NCBI RefSeq assembly: GCF_035917275.1
Contig: NZ_CP108508.1
Span: forward strand, 4,402,001-4,466,000
Direction: 5' to 3'
From: Streptomyces sp. NBC_01237
GTDB lineage: Bacteria; Actinomycetota; Actinomycetes; Streptomycetales; Streptomycetaceae
Length of the DNA stretch: 64,000 nucleotides
The notes beneath the pieces were generated by a model. It saw nothing but the letters and a program-made list of their open reading frames with translations. It did no database searches and was not told the origin of the DNA. Position numbers and translations under genes: made by a program. This document shows, in pieces, positions 35,497-44,582 of the stretch; positions within the stretch are counted from its first letter, which is position 1, and the number at the start of each line of letters is the position of its first letter.

Positions 35497-35517
35497 AACC
35501 GACCAACGGTCTGTTTA
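35497..35517. promoter_or_regulatory. ARE-type operator near the butyrolactone receptor promoter
   Basis: aaccgaccaacggtctgttt is a partial palindrome (aaNcGACC/GGTCtgtt) of the autoregulatory-element kind bound by ArpA/ScbR/BarA proteins. It lies 102 bp upstream of the receptor start codon, suggesting autorepression. Confidence 0.65.
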
Positions 35518-35719
35518 CGCACTGGACCATAAGCGTCCAACGCACGTTGTCGCAGTATGCCGAGGCGTCGCCCAACGCGCTGCCCCCCTACCCCTTCTGA
35601 CGTGTGAAAAACCCTCTTGTTCCGGTTGGTCAAGGGGTTTGCGCACTCGTCAGCACGCAAGTTGAGCGCTTTCTCCCATAGCATCAACTACCACTCGCGA
35701 GCAGACTCATTGCATAAAT

Positions 35720-35737
35720 AAACCGGCCAGATGGTTT
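35720..35737. promoter_or_regulatory. ARE-type operator before the afsA homologue
   Basis: aaaccggccagatggttt has perfect aaacc/ggttt arms 8 bp apart and lies 58 bp before the GTG start. The 400-bp gap (35396-35795) also has a looser inverted repeat aaaccctcttg...tcaaggggttt at about 35608-35640 that could be a third site. Confidence 0.65.
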
Positions 35738-35795
35738 GGATTTGCAGGGCCGTGGGAGCCGTCCGGCTCCTACGACGTGAAAGGGGACAGATCAC

Positions 35796-36923
35796 GTGAC
35801 CGCACTCGCCGCTCCGGCAGACCAGAACATACGCACCCGCACACCCCTCACCGGTGAGCCGTCAGTCATGAGTCCCGTGCCGCCGCACCTCGTGCACCGG
35901 TCCGACGAGGCCGATGTCCTGCTGACGCACTTCGGCCGAGCCGATGCTGACACGTATCTGTTCACCGTCCAATGGCCAACGACACACGCGCTGTTCAGCT
36001 CAGTTCTGGGACAGGAGAACCCCATGCTGATAGCGGAGACAGTCCGGCAGGCGGGCACCGTACTGGCGCACGAGGTCTTCGAGGCGCCGATGGACGACCA
36101 GTTCCTGCTCTGGAACCTGCGCTACGAGTCCTTCCACGATCTCCGCAGGCCCGGCGGGCCACCGACCCCTACGAAAGCGGTCATACGCAGCCCGGAGGTC
36201 ACCCTGCGCGGCCGTCGACTGGCCACGATTCACATAGACATGGAGCTGTTCTCCGGCCATCTGCGGATCGGCACGGGCGCGGCCTCCGCGAACTGCCTCT
36301 CCGCCGCCGCCTATCGACGGCTGCGCCCGGGCCTCCCGGACGCATCGGATGTATCGGACGCGCATGATGCTCCGGTGCCGGCCGTCGCACCACGAACCGC
36401 GATCCCGCCCACCCTCGTGGGCAAGGAGAACGACCAGGACGTCATGCTGTCCCCCTTCGACTCCGCGTCCCCCCTGAACACCACGACCCCGTCGCACGCC
36501 CCCGCGGCGCCCCTGGACACCGCGCCCACCCCCCCTGCCGCCCCCTGGAGCGGCGCACGGCCCGCCGGCACCCCCCGTACCGCCGCCTGGCAGCTGCGCG
36601 CCGACCGGCACCACCCCGTCATCTTCGACAGCCAGAGCGACCACCTGCCCGGCCGGGGCATCATCGAAGCCATGCGCCAGGCCGCCCAGCTCGCCGCGGG
36701 CCTCGAACACGCCCTCGTGCCGTCCATGAACGCGGAGTTCCGGCGGTACGTCGAACTCGACCGCCCCTGCACCGTCAGCACGGAGGTCGGGGCGGAGCAG
36801 CCCGACGGCCGGATACCGATAGAAGTGACCATGTATCAGGACAATGAGGTCGCCGCCCTCGCCCTCCTGCTCGTGCAGGACGTCAAACCGGCAGCCCGCC
36901 ACGACCTTCCCGTACGCCCGTGA
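35796..36923 (+). CDS. AfsA/ScbA family gamma-butyrolactone biosynthesis enzyme
   Basis: 375 residues with the two AfsA hot-dog repeats. The first carries PPHLVHRSDEADVLLT, YLFTVQWP and ENPMLIAETVRQAG. The second carries HPVIFDSQSDHLPGRGIIEAMRQAAQ and a closing tail. Between them is a long Pro/Ala/Thr-rich linker (about residues 190-265). Enzymes of this family join a beta-ketoacyl group to dihydroxyacetone phosphate. GTG start at 35796 after agggg. Its stop overlaps the next gene by 4 bp (GTGA), so a coupled pair that makes and reduces the signal is likely. Confidence 0.93.
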   Translation: MTALAAPADQNIRTRTPLTGEPSVMSPVPPHLVHRSDEADVLLTHFGRADADTYLFTVQWPTTHALFSSVLGQENPMLIAETVRQAGTVLAHEVFEAPMDDQFLLWNLRYESFHDLRRPGGPPTPTKAVIRSPEVTLRGRRLATIHIDMELFSGHLRIGTGAASANCLSAAAYRRLRPGLPDASDVSDAHDAPVPAVAPRTAIPPTLVGKENDQDVMLSPFDSASPLNTTTPSHAPAAPLDTAPTPPAAPWSGARPAGTPRTAAWQLRADRHHPVIFDSQSDHLPGRGIIEAMRQAAQLAAGLEHALVPSMNAEFRRYVELDRPCTVSTEVGAEQPDGRIPIEVTMYQDNEVAALALLLVQDVKPAARHDLPVRP

Positions 36924-37897
36924 CGGGCCCTGGCGGGATCCTGGTGGCCGGTGGCACCGGATTCATCGGCTCCGCTGTCGTACGGGCGTTGAGCCGCCAC
37001 CTTCCCGAGCCCCCCGCCCCGTTGAGGGCGCTGGCCCGACGCCGTCCGGACCCCGCTCGCACCGGTCCGGCGGCTCCGGGCGTCGAGTACCTCGTCGCGG
37101 ACCTCACCGACCCCGCCTCGCTGCACGGCACCTGTGACCAGGTGGACACGCTCCTGCACTGCGCGTCCTACGTGGGTCCGGACGACTCCGCCTGCAGCGC
37201 GGTCAACGACGCCGGCACCCGGGCCCTGCTCGACGAGGCGGCCCGCGCCGGGGTCCGCCGGATCATCCACATCAGCACCACCGCCGTCTACGGAGCCGGC
37301 CCGCACCGCGGCCTGTCCGAGGCCACGCGGCCGCCCGCCCCCGCGTCCGAGGTCAGCCGCACCAGGCTGCTGGCCGAACAGGCCGTGCTGGCCGCCGGAG
37401 GAACGATCCTGCGGCCCCCCTTCGTGTACGGGCGGGGCGACGTTTGGGTGGTCCCGGCCATCGCCGAGCTCCTGCACAGGGTCCCCGCGCTGCCCGACGG
37501 CGGCACCGCCCTGATGTCGCTCGTGGCGGTCGAGGACCTGGCCCGGCTGGTGACCTCGCTGGCGCTGTCCCCCGCTCCGCCGCCCCCCGGCGTCCACCAC
37601 GCGGGCCACCCGGAACCGGTCGCCCTGCGCGACCTGGTGACGGCTCTCGCCCGTACCGCGGGACTGCCGCTGCCCACGGCGAGCCTGCCGACGCCCGAGT
37701 ACCTGGAACGGCTCGGACGGACCCCCGGGGCCGTCGGCGTCCGCCAGGCCCGGATGATGACGGAGGACCGCTGGTACCGGTCCCCCCTGTGGGGGAGCAC
37801 CGGCTGCTCCAGTGGCCCGGGACTCACGGCACGGCTGGGCGGACACGGCGAGTGGTACCGGAACGTCCTGTCCCGCACGGCCCCCGTGCCCCGCTGA
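36920..37897 (+). CDS. NAD-dependent epimerase/dehydratase, probable butyrolactone-pathway reductase
   Basis: 325 residues, extended SDR fold. VAGGTGFIGSAVV is the nucleotide-binding loop; IHISTTAVYG holds the serine/tyrosine region and later RPPFVYGRGD. The usual catalytic YxxxK is hard to place: the aligned stretch reads SRTRLLAEQ. The catalytic residue may have shifted or been lost, so oxidoreductase activity is not certain. Translational coupling to the AfsA homologue suggests it acts on the butenolide or ketone intermediate, as reductases beside afsA do in other streptomycetes. Confidence 0.82.
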   Translation: MTGPGGILVAGGTGFIGSAVVRALSRHLPEPPAPLRALARRRPDPARTGPAAPGVEYLVADLTDPASLHGTCDQVDTLLHCASYVGPDDSACSAVNDAGTRALLDEAARAGVRRIIHISTTAVYGAGPHRGLSEATRPPAPASEVSRTRLLAEQAVLAAGGTILRPPFVYGRGDVWVVPAIAELLHRVPALPDGGTALMSLVAVEDLARLVTSLALSPAPPPPGVHHAGHPEPVALRDLVTALARTAGLPLPTASLPTPEYLERLGRTPGAVGVRQARMMTEDRWYRSPLWGSTGCSSGPGLTARLGGHGEWYRNVLSRTAPVPR

Positions 37898-37910
37898 AGA
37901 GGAGCCATCC

Positions 37911-38588
37911 ATCACCACCGTCAAGCTCATCCTGGCCGACGACGAGACGATGATCCGGGCCGGTCTGCGGGCCGTCCTCGCCGCCGACCCCGCCATCGAG
38001 GTCGTGGCCGAGGCGGGGGACGGGCGGGAGGCCGTCGCGCTGACCCTGGAACACCGGCCGGACGTCGTCCTGATGGACATCCGTATGCCGGTCATGGACG
38101 GTCTCACCGCCACCGAGGAGATCAAGCGCGCCGCGCCCGGCACCTCCGTACTCGTACTGACGACGTTCTCCGAGGACGAGTACGTGAGCCGGGCTCTCGG
38201 CGGCGGCGCCAGCGGCTTCATGCTCAAGTCCGGTGACCCGCGGGAGCTGCTGGCCGGCGTGCACACCGCCGCGGCCGGTGCCTCCTGCCTCTCCGCGAAG
38301 GTGGCACAGCACGTCATCGCGGAGCTGAACCGCGGCTCGGCCCGGCACCGCGACGTACGCCTGGCGTCGCTGCACGAGCGGGTCACCGCGCTGACAGCCC
38401 GGGAACGGGAAGTGCTCGCCCTGCTGGGCGGCGGGCTGTCCAACGCCGAGATCGGCCGGCGGATCCACGTCGTGGAGGGCACCGTGAAGAGCTATGTGAG
38501 CGCCATCTTCACCGGTCTCGGGGTACGCAACCGGGTCCAGGCCGCCATCGTCGCGTACGAGTCCGGGCTGATCGAACACAAGGACTGA
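37911..38588 (+). CDS. NarL/LuxR-type orphan response regulator with non-canonical ATC start
   Basis: 225 residues from codon 37911. The receiver domain has LILADDETMIRAGLR, phosphorylated Asp56 in VVLMDIRMPVMDG and the lysine of GFMLKSGDP. The LuxR helix-turn-helix has LTAREREVLALLGGGLSNAEIG and VHVVEGTVKSYVSAIF-like residues. The only well-placed start is ATC at 37911, six nt after gaagaggag; homologues normally start M-T-x-V here. The sole in-frame ATG upstream is 37812, inside the previous gene, adding 33 unlikely residues. No histidine kinase lies beside it. Confidence 0.9.
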   Translation: MTTVKLILADDETMIRAGLRAVLAADPAIEVVAEAGDGREAVALTLEHRPDVVLMDIRMPVMDGLTATEEIKRAAPGTSVLVLTTFSEDEYVSRALGGGASGFMLKSGDPRELLAGVHTAAAGASCLSAKVAQHVIAELNRGSARHRDVRLASLHERVTALTAREREVLALLGGGLSNAEIGRRIHVVEGTVKSYVSAIFTGLGVRNRVQAAIVAYESGLIEHKD

Positions 38589-38782
38589 ACGCCCCCACCG
38601 TCCCGGAGCCCCGGCACACCGACGCCCGCCACCCCGGAGCCCTGGAACACCGAGGCCCCGGCGCCCCCGCTCCCCAGGAACCCCGGCACCCCCGCCACCC
38701 CGGAGCCCCGGCGCCTCACCGCCCGGGCACTCCGCCGCCGGAGCCGCGAGCCCCCGAGCCCCGGCGGCGGCCGTCCTTCAGC

Positions 38783-39502
38783 TCACGCCGCGATCCCCGT
38801 GCCCCGCCGGCCGCGGGCCCTGCGGAACCTGCTCACCGCCCGGGTTCCGGGTACCGCCAGGACCGCCATCAGCAGCGGCGCGACCACCGCGCCGAGCAGG
38901 AAGCCGGCCGCCACGTCGTGCAGATAGTGGACGCCGACGTACACCCGGGACAGCGCGATCAGCACCGCCAGAGGCACCGCCAGCAGTCCGATGACGCGCC
39001 AGGAGACGACCAGGGCCATCGCCGACGCGGCCGCGATGACGGAATGGTTGCTGGGGAACGACCAGTCACCCGGCTCCGGGCACTCCGCGATCGCCGTGAC
39101 ACCCGGAATGTCCCGGCAGGGGCGCTCCTCGTGCAGCCAGACCTTGATGATCTCGCTCAGCGCGTAGACCACCGCCACCGCCACCGGACCGAGCAGGGCC
39201 AGTGCCAGGGTCCGGTCGTCGCGCCTGCGGGCCCTCCACCACTGAAGGACGAAGAGGGCGACGAAGACGAGTATCCCGCCCTCGGTGACGGCCTCCCCCA
39301 GCTTCTGAAGCCACTCGGGAGTCCCTGCCGCCCACTCCGTGATCCCGCGGTACACCCCGACTCCGTAGTCGGGTCCCGCCTTCTGCGGCGGACCGGCCGC
39401 TTCCGGGTACGCCGTACCGCTGAACCCGGTGACGCCGAGCGCCGTACCGCCGAGCCCTGTGGCGCTGTGCGCCGTGATGCTGTGCGCTGTGTCGATGTAC
39501 AT
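38783..39502 (-). CDS. PAP2 family membrane phosphatase
   Basis: 239 residues from ATG 39502 (a GTG at 39535 is possible; neither has an ideal ribosome site). The three PAP2 motifs are present: KVWLHEERP, PSNHS (usual PSGH, here Asn) and SRVYVGVHYLHD with the catalytic histidines. Five or six membrane helices. Such enzymes remove phosphate from undecaprenyl pyrophosphate or phosphatidate on the outer face. The N-terminal about 35 residues are a Thr/Gly/Ala/His repeat. The 194-bp gap to the response regulator is low-complexity cccggagc repeats. Confidence 0.88.
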   Translation of the reverse strand: MYIDTAHSITAHSATGLGGTALGVTGFSGTAYPEAAGPPQKAGPDYGVGVYRGITEWAAGTPEWLQKLGEAVTEGGILVFVALFVLQWWRARRRDDRTLALALLGPVAVAVVYALSEIIKVWLHEERPCRDIPGVTAIAECPEPGDWSFPSNHSVIAAASAMALVVSWRVIGLLAVPLAVLIALSRVYVGVHYLHDVAAGFLLGAVVAPLLMAVLAVPGTRAVSRFRRARGRRGTGIAA

Positions 39503-39673
39503 AAGGGGTGTCGTTCTCCGCACGCCGATTCCCACGTTCTCCGGTCATTCGGAACGTAAGGTCCGGCCGGATGCGGACACATCCCACCGAAGGAACCGGT
39601 CGCCCCTCTTCCGGCAGGGCACCACCCCGACTTTCGTCGGGGCGGCGGCAAGATCACAGCCGTACAACGAAGA

Positions 39674-39707
39674 AGCCCCCGCTCCGGATCTCTCCGAAGC
39701 GGGGGCT
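39674..39707. terminator. hairpin terminator beside tRNA-Leu
   Basis: agcccccgct (39674-39683) pairs with agcgggggct (39698-39707), with an inner ccgga/tccg stem and tctc loop. It lies 8 bp from the 3' end of the tRNA gene (minus strand). Confidence 0.85.
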
Positions 39708-39715
39708 CTCTTTGT

Positions 39716-39797
39716 GCGCGAGGGGGGATTTGAACCCCCACGTCCCTAAGGACACTGGCACCTGAAGCCAGCGCGTCTGCCGTTCCGCCACTCGCGC
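39716..39797 (-). tRNA. tRNA-Leu (anticodon CAG)
   Basis: Reads gcgcgagtggcggaacggca from base 39797. The acceptor gcgcgag pairs with ctcgcgc. The anticodon arm is ctggc-ttCAGgt-gccag. A long variable arm (tgtccttagggacg) and T-arm gggggttcaaatccccc are as expected for class II leucine tRNA. 82 nt; CCA not encoded. Confidence 0.97.
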
Positions 39798-40112
39798 ATG
39801 AGTGGTGTTTCCGGGCTCTCCCACCGTGTGGTGCGAGCGCCTGGCGACATCCGGAAGATTAGCACGCTGGACAGGGTGGATTCACATCCGTTGTTTCGCC
39901 GATCCCAGGTGGGGAAGCGGGAACGCGGAGCGGGCGCACCCACTCCTTCAGAGAGCACCCCGTGTGCGGGACACTGTCAGGGAGCCACCTCTACGATCCG
40001 TGTGAGGGGTGACACTCATCCACTGGGCAGACAAGGGGAACCAGCCGATTTCCCGACGCGTGGATACGATCAGTAAGCAGTACAGGGACGACGACACCGG
40101 AGGAGGTGCCCC
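39798..40112. other. 315-bp upstream region of fhaA
   Basis: No gene. The last 90 bases before fhaA contain gacgcgtggatacgatcag (40058-40076), a plausible -10 (tacgat) for the fhaA operon; a -35 is not clear. Two short repeats gtgtgcggg/gtgtgagggg at about 39962-40010. Confidence 0.5.
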
Positions 40113-40988
40113 ATGGGAGTCATGAAGCGTTTCGAGCAGCGTCTCGAAGGTCTGGTCAATGGCACCTTCGCCAAAGTCTTCAAGTCCGAGGTGCAGCCGG
40201 TCGAGATCGCGGGTGCCCTCCAGCGTGAGTGCGACAACAACGCGACGATCTGGAACCGTGAGCGGACGGTCGTCCCGAACGACTTCATCGTCGAGCTCAG
40301 CCCGCCCGACTACGAGCGGCTCAGTCCGTACTCGGGCCAGCTCGGCGACGAGCTCTCCGGCCTCGTACGCGACTACGCCAAGCAGCAGCGCTACACCTTC
40401 ATGGGCCCGATCAAGGTCCATCTGGAGAAGGCCGACGACCTCGACACCGGGCTCTACCGGGTACGCAGCCGCACCCTGGCATCGAGTTCGTCACAGCATG
40501 ACCCGCAGGGCCAGCACGGCGGCCCCGCGTCCGCCCAGCCGCAGCGGCCCGGGCGGCCCGCCGCCCCGCAGGGCACCGGCGGCTACGGCTACCCCCCGAG
40601 CGCCGCTCCGCCGATGCCCGCGGCCCCGCCGCCCGGCACCGGACGGCCCCCGGGCACCTCGACCGACCGGCGCCCGCCGACCGCGCCCGGCTCCCTGCCG
40701 GACGCCCAGGTACGGCGCTGGATCGAGATCAATGGCACCCGCCATCAGATCTCCCGTCCGACGCTGGTGATGGGACGCAGCACCGACGCCGACGTGCGGA
40801 TCGACGATCCCGGCGTATCGCGTCGGCACTGCGAGATCCGGACCGGAACGCCCTCGACGATCCAGGATCTCGGGTCTACCAACGGCATCGTGGTAGACGG
40901 GCAGCACACAACCCGCGCTACGCTCCGCGACGGCTCGCGGATCGTCGTGGGTAGCACCACCATCGTTTACCGGCAAGCCGAAGGGTGA
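40113..40988 (+). CDS. fhaA: FhaA: DUF3662 and FHA domain protein
   Basis: 291 residues, starting MGVMKRFEQRLEGLVNG after a strong ggaggtg site. The N-terminal DUF3662 domain (to about residue 115) is followed by a Gly/Pro/Gln/Tyr linker. The C-terminal FHA domain (from about 205) has MGRSTDADVRIDD, VSRRHCEI and DLGSTNGIVVDG, the phosphothreonine-binding loops. In mycobacteria FhaA binds phosphorylated MviN/MurJ-type partners and slows lipid II flipping. It is first in the fhaA-pknB run of growth regulators. Confidence 0.95.
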   Translation: MGVMKRFEQRLEGLVNGTFAKVFKSEVQPVEIAGALQRECDNNATIWNRERTVVPNDFIVELSPPDYERLSPYSGQLGDELSGLVRDYAKQQRYTFMGPIKVHLEKADDLDTGLYRVRSRTLASSSSQHDPQGQHGGPASAQPQRPGRPAAPQGTGGYGYPPSAAPPMPAAPPPGTGRPPGTSTDRRPPTAPGSLPDAQVRRWIEINGTRHQISRPTLVMGRSTDADVRIDDPGVSRRHCEIRTGTPSTIQDLGSTNGIVVDGQHTTRATLRDGSRIVVGSTTIVYRQAEG

Positions 40989-40998
40989 AGCGGGGGCA

Positions 40999-41517
40999 AT
41001 GTCAGAGCTGACCCTGACGGTCATGCGGCTAGGTTTCCTGGCTGTTCTGTGGCTGTTCGTGATCGTGGCCGTCCAGGTCATCCGCAGCGACCTGTTCGGA
41101 ACGCGCGTCACGCAGCGCGGCTCACGCCGCACTGCCGCCGACGCGCGCCCGCAACAGGCACGCCAACAACAGCAGACGGCGCCGCCACCGCAGCGTCAGC
41201 AACCCGGGCGCCAGCGCCGCGGGGCACCCACCAAGCTCGTCGTCTCCGAGGGCACCCTCACGGGCACCACGGTCGCGCTCCAGGGCCAGACCATCACCCT
41301 GGGCCGCGCGCACGATTCGACGATCGTGCTGGATGACGACTACGCGTCCAGCAGGCATGCCAGGATCTACCCGGACCGTGACGGCCAGTGGATCGTCGAG
41401 GATCTCGGGTCCACCAACGGCACGTATCTCGACCGGACCCGACTCACCACCCCGACACCTGTTCCGCTGGGCGCGCCGATCCGTATCGGCAAGACCGTCA
41501 TCGAGCTGCGGAAGTAG
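40999..41517 (+). CDS. fhaB: FhaB (FipA-like): membrane-anchored FHA domain protein
   Basis: 172 residues. An N-terminal helix (LTVMRLGFLAVLWLFVIVAVQV), a Gln/Arg/Pro-rich linker, then an FHA domain with ITLGRAHDSTIVLDDD, SSRHARI and DLGSTNGTYLD. It recognises phosphothreonine made by PknA/PknB kinases and links them to division proteins. It starts 10 bp after fhaA. Confidence 0.95.
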   Translation: MSELTLTVMRLGFLAVLWLFVIVAVQVIRSDLFGTRVTQRGSRRTAADARPQQARQQQQTAPPPQRQQPGRQRRGAPTKLVVSEGTLTGTTVALQGQTITLGRAHDSTIVLDDDYASSRHARIYPDRDGQWIVEDLGSTNGTYLDRTRLTTPTPVPLGAPIRIGKTVIELRK

Positions 41518-41646
41518 TACGACAATGAGCGAGCGGAGCGAGCGAGCCGCGGCGGTCCTGACGACGGACGCTGCCCGGCTCCCGACCGGAGGGTGGGCAG
41601 TGTGGCTCGAGACCGGCTGTACCCCGAGCCGACGGGCGAGGTGCGC

Positions 41647-43158
41647 ATGAGTCTGTCCCTGCGCTTCGCCGCCGGATCGCACAAGGGCATGATCCGGGAA
41701 GGCAACGAGGACTCCGGCTACGCCGGCCCCCGCCTTCTCGCCATCGCCGACGGCATGGGCGGCCAGGCGGCCGGGGAGGTCGCCAGCTCCGAGGTGATCT
41801 CCACCCTCGTCCAGCTCGATGACGACGTCCCCGGCTCCGACATCCTCACCTCGCTCGGTACGGCGGTCCAGCGGGCCAACGACCAGCTGCGCATGATGGT
41901 CGAGGAGGACCCCCAGCTGGAGGGCATGGGCACCACGCTCACCGCCCTGCTCTGGACCGGGCAGCGCCTGGGCCTGGTCCACGTCGGCGACTCCCGCGCC
42001 TATCTGCTGCGCGACGGGGTGCTGACGCAGATCACCCAGGACCACACCTGGGTGCAGCGGCTCGTCGACGAGGGCCGGATCACCGAGGAAGAGGCCACCA
42101 CCCACCCGCAGCGCTCCTTGCTGATGCGGGCGCTGGGCAGCGGCGACCACGTCGAGCCCGACCTCTCCATCCGTGAAGTCAGGGCCGGCGACCGCTACTT
42201 GATCTGCTCCGACGGCCTCTCGGGCGTCGTCTCACACCAGACGATGGAAGAGACCCTCGCCAGCTACCAGGGCCCGCAGGAGACCATCCAGGACCTCATC
42301 CAGCTCGCTCTGCGCGGCGGCGGTCCCGACAACATCACCTGCATCGTCGCCGACGTCCTGGACGTCGACAGCAACGACACCCTGGCCGCGCAGCTCAACG
42401 ACACCCCGGTCATCGTCGGAGCCGTCGCCGAGAACCAGGCCGCCCAGCTGAACGACGACGGGGCCATGCAGACCCCCGCCGGGCGCGCGGCCGGTCTCGG
42501 CCGCCCCGTCCCGCCGCCCTCGGGCGGCTTCGGCCCCCCCGGCAGCGGGGACACCGGCTACGGTGGCATGCCCGACGACGACTTCGACTCGTACACCGAC
42601 GAAGACTTCGTCAAACCCGGTGGCCGTAGGTGGCTGAAGAGGTCCCTGTACGTCGTCCTGGCGCTGGCCGTCGTCGGCGGCGGGCTGTACGGCGGATACC
42701 GCTGGACCCAGACCCAGTACTACGTCGGCACGAAGAACGAGAACGTCGCGATGTTCCGCGGCATCAGCCAGGACCTCGCGTGGGTCTCGCTCTCGAAGAT
42801 CGAGAAGGACCACCCCGAGATCGAGCTCAAGTACCTCCCGCCCTACCAGCGCAAGCAGGTCGAGGCGACCATCGCCGAGGGCAGCATCGCCGACGCCCGC
42901 AAGAAGGTCGGCGAACTCGCCGCCCAGGCATCCGCCTGCAAGAAGGACGCGCAGCGCCGCGCGGCCGAGGCGGACAGCAATGCCCGCACCGGCGAGGGCG
43001 AGGCGGGCGGCACCGCCGGTGCCCCCGCCACCAGGACTTCCGCCACGTCCTCCACGTCCGCCAGCACCGCGACCAAGCCGACCGCAGCGACTCCCACTCC
43101 CGGCCCCAGCCTCTCGGAGGAAGAGAAGAAGCTGGTCCCGCAGTGCGGTAAGCAGTAA
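41647..43158 (+). CDS. pstP: PP2C-type Ser/Thr protein phosphatase PstP
   Basis: 503 residues. The PP2C metal motifs are in place: AIADGMGG, VGDSRAYLLRDG, SDGLSGVV and GGPDNIT, giving the Mn-dependent phosphatase domain (to about residue 240). A linker, a membrane helix (YVVLALAVVGGGLYGGY, about residues 335-355) and an extracellular C-terminus with a Thr/Ser/Ala stretch follow. It dephosphorylates PknA/PknB and their targets. ATG 41647 has a gagg site; a GTG at 41599 would add 16 residues. The 129-bp gap before it has gagcgagcggagcg repeats. Confidence 0.95.
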   Translation: MSLSLRFAAGSHKGMIREGNEDSGYAGPRLLAIADGMGGQAAGEVASSEVISTLVQLDDDVPGSDILTSLGTAVQRANDQLRMMVEEDPQLEGMGTTLTALLWTGQRLGLVHVGDSRAYLLRDGVLTQITQDHTWVQRLVDEGRITEEEATTHPQRSLLMRALGSGDHVEPDLSIREVRAGDRYLICSDGLSGVVSHQTMEETLASYQGPQETIQDLIQLALRGGGPDNITCIVADVLDVDSNDTLAAQLNDTPVIVGAVAENQAAQLNDDGAMQTPAGRAAGLGRPVPPPSGGFGPPGSGDTGYGGMPDDDFDSYTDEDFVKPGGRRWLKRSLYVVLALAVVGGGLYGGYRWTQTQYYVGTKNENVAMFRGISQDLAWVSLSKIEKDHPEIELKYLPPYQRKQVEATIAEGSIADARKKVGELAAQASACKKDAQRRAAEADSNARTGEGEAGGTAGAPATRTSATSSTSASTATKPTAATPTPGPSLSEEEKKLVPQCGKQ

Positions 43159-43181
43159 AGCCGTAGGGGGCCTTCAGCACC

Positions 43182-44582
43182 ATGAGCGTTGTCACCAACA
43201 CGACCACCATCGGCGCGATCGACGCACCGAGCCGCCGCAACACCGAGCTGATGATGGTGGTCTTCGCCGTCTTCATCTCGGTGTTCGCCTATGCCAACGT
43301 GGGCCTCGCCCTCAACGGCGAGCTGCCCTCCGGCATGCTCGGATACGGAATCGGGCTCGCCCTGCTCGGCGGGGTCGCCCACCTCGTGGTCCGCAAGTTC
43401 GCGCCGTACGCGGACCCGCTGCTGCTGCCGCTGGCCACCGTGCTGAACGGGCTGGGACTCGCGCTCATCTGGCGCCTCGACCAGTCCCCGCGCTTCCAGG
43501 CGCTGGACACCTTCGTCCCGGCGGCCTCGAAGCAGCTGCTCTTCTCGGCCGTGGGCGTGGCACTGCTCGTGGTGGTGCTGGTGGCCCTCAAGGATCACCG
43601 CATCCTTCAGCGCTACACGTACATCTCCATGGTCGTGGCCCTGTTCCTGCTGATCCTGCCGATGTTCTTCCCCGCGGTGAACGGCGCCAAGATCTGGATC
43701 AAGATCCCTGGTGTCGGCACGATCCAGCCCGGTGAGTTCGCCAAGATCATCATTACCATCTTCTTCGCGGGCTATCTGATGGTGAAGCGCGACGCGCTGG
43801 CGCTGGCCAGCCGCCGTTTCATGGGGCTGTACCTGCCGCGCGGCCGTGACCTCGGACCGATCCTGATGGTCTGGGCGTTCTCGATCCTGATCCTGGTCTT
43901 CGAGACCGACCTCGGTTCCTCGCTGCTGTTCTTCGGCATGTTCGTCGTCATGCTGTACGTCGCCACCGAGCGCACCAGCTGGATCGTCTTCGGTCTGCTG
44001 ATGTCCGGGGCCGGCGCGGTCGGCGTCGCCTCGTTCGAACCGCACGTCCAGGATCGCGTCACCGCCTGGCTCGACCCGTTCGCGGGCTGGGGCAAGGAGG
44101 ACGCGAGCGAGCAGATGGCCAAGTCCCTGATGGCCTTCGGCTCCGGCGGCACCCTCGGCACCGGGCTCGGCCAGGGCAACTCCGACCTGATCGGCTTCGC
44201 CGCCAACTCCGACTTCATCCTCGCCACCGTCGGCGAGGAACTCGGGCTGGCCGGGATGATGGCGTTCCTGCTCATCTACGGTCTGATCGTCGAACGCGGT
44301 GTCCGTACGGCGCTCGCCGCCCGTGACCCGTTCGGCAAGCTCCTCGCGATCGGACTCTCCGGCTCGTTCGCCATCCAGGTCTTCGTCGTCGCCGGCGGCG
44401 TCATGGGCCTCATCCCGCTGACGGGTATGACCATGCCGTTCGTCGCGGCAGGCGGTTCGTCCGTGATCGCCAACTGGGCGCTGATCGGCATCCTGATCCG
44501 GATCAGCGACACCGCCCGCCGTCCCGCCCCGGCCCCAGCCCCCTCACCCGACGCCGAGATGACCCAGGTGGTCCGACCGTGA
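43182..44582 (+). CDS. rodA: RodA/FtsW SEDS-family peptidoglycan polymerase
   Basis: 466 residues with about ten to twelve membrane helices. It has the SEDS signature ILVFETDLGSSLLFFGMFVVM and the conserved ANSDFILATVGEELGL and PLTGMTMPFVAAGGSS. It polymerises lipid II into glycan strands with the partner class B PBP encoded next. The stop overlaps the pbpA GTG by 4 bp, so the two are coupled. Confidence 0.95.
   Translation: MSVVTNTTTIGAIDAPSRRNTELMMVVFAVFISVFAYANVGLALNGELPSGMLGYGIGLALLGGVAHLVVRKFAPYADPLLLPLATVLNGLGLALIWRLDQSPRFQALDTFVPAASKQLLFSAVGVALLVVVLVALKDHRILQRYTYISMVVALFLLILPMFFPAVNGAKIWIKIPGVGTIQPGEFAKIIITIFFAGYLMVKRDALALASRRFMGLYLPRGRDLGPILMVWAFSILILVFETDLGSSLLFFGMFVVMLYVATERTSWIVFGLLMSGAGAVGVASFEPHVQDRVTAWLDPFAGWGKEDASEQMAKSLMAFGSGGTLGTGLGQGNSDLIGFAANSDFILATVGEELGLAGMMAFLLIYGLIVERGVRTALAARDPFGKLLAIGLSGSFAIQVFVVAGGVMGLIPLTGMTMPFVAAGGSSVIANWALIGILIRISDTARRPAPAPAPSPDAEMTQVVRP

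Noticed and set aside
38589..38782. Minus-strand 75-aa Gly/Val-rich frame
   Set aside because: It comes from low-complexity cccggagc repeats and has no ribosome site.
41518..41646. GTG start at 41599 for pstP
   Set aside because: The ATG at 41647 has a better-spaced gagg site and PP2C homologues begin shortly before the FAAGSHKG segment.
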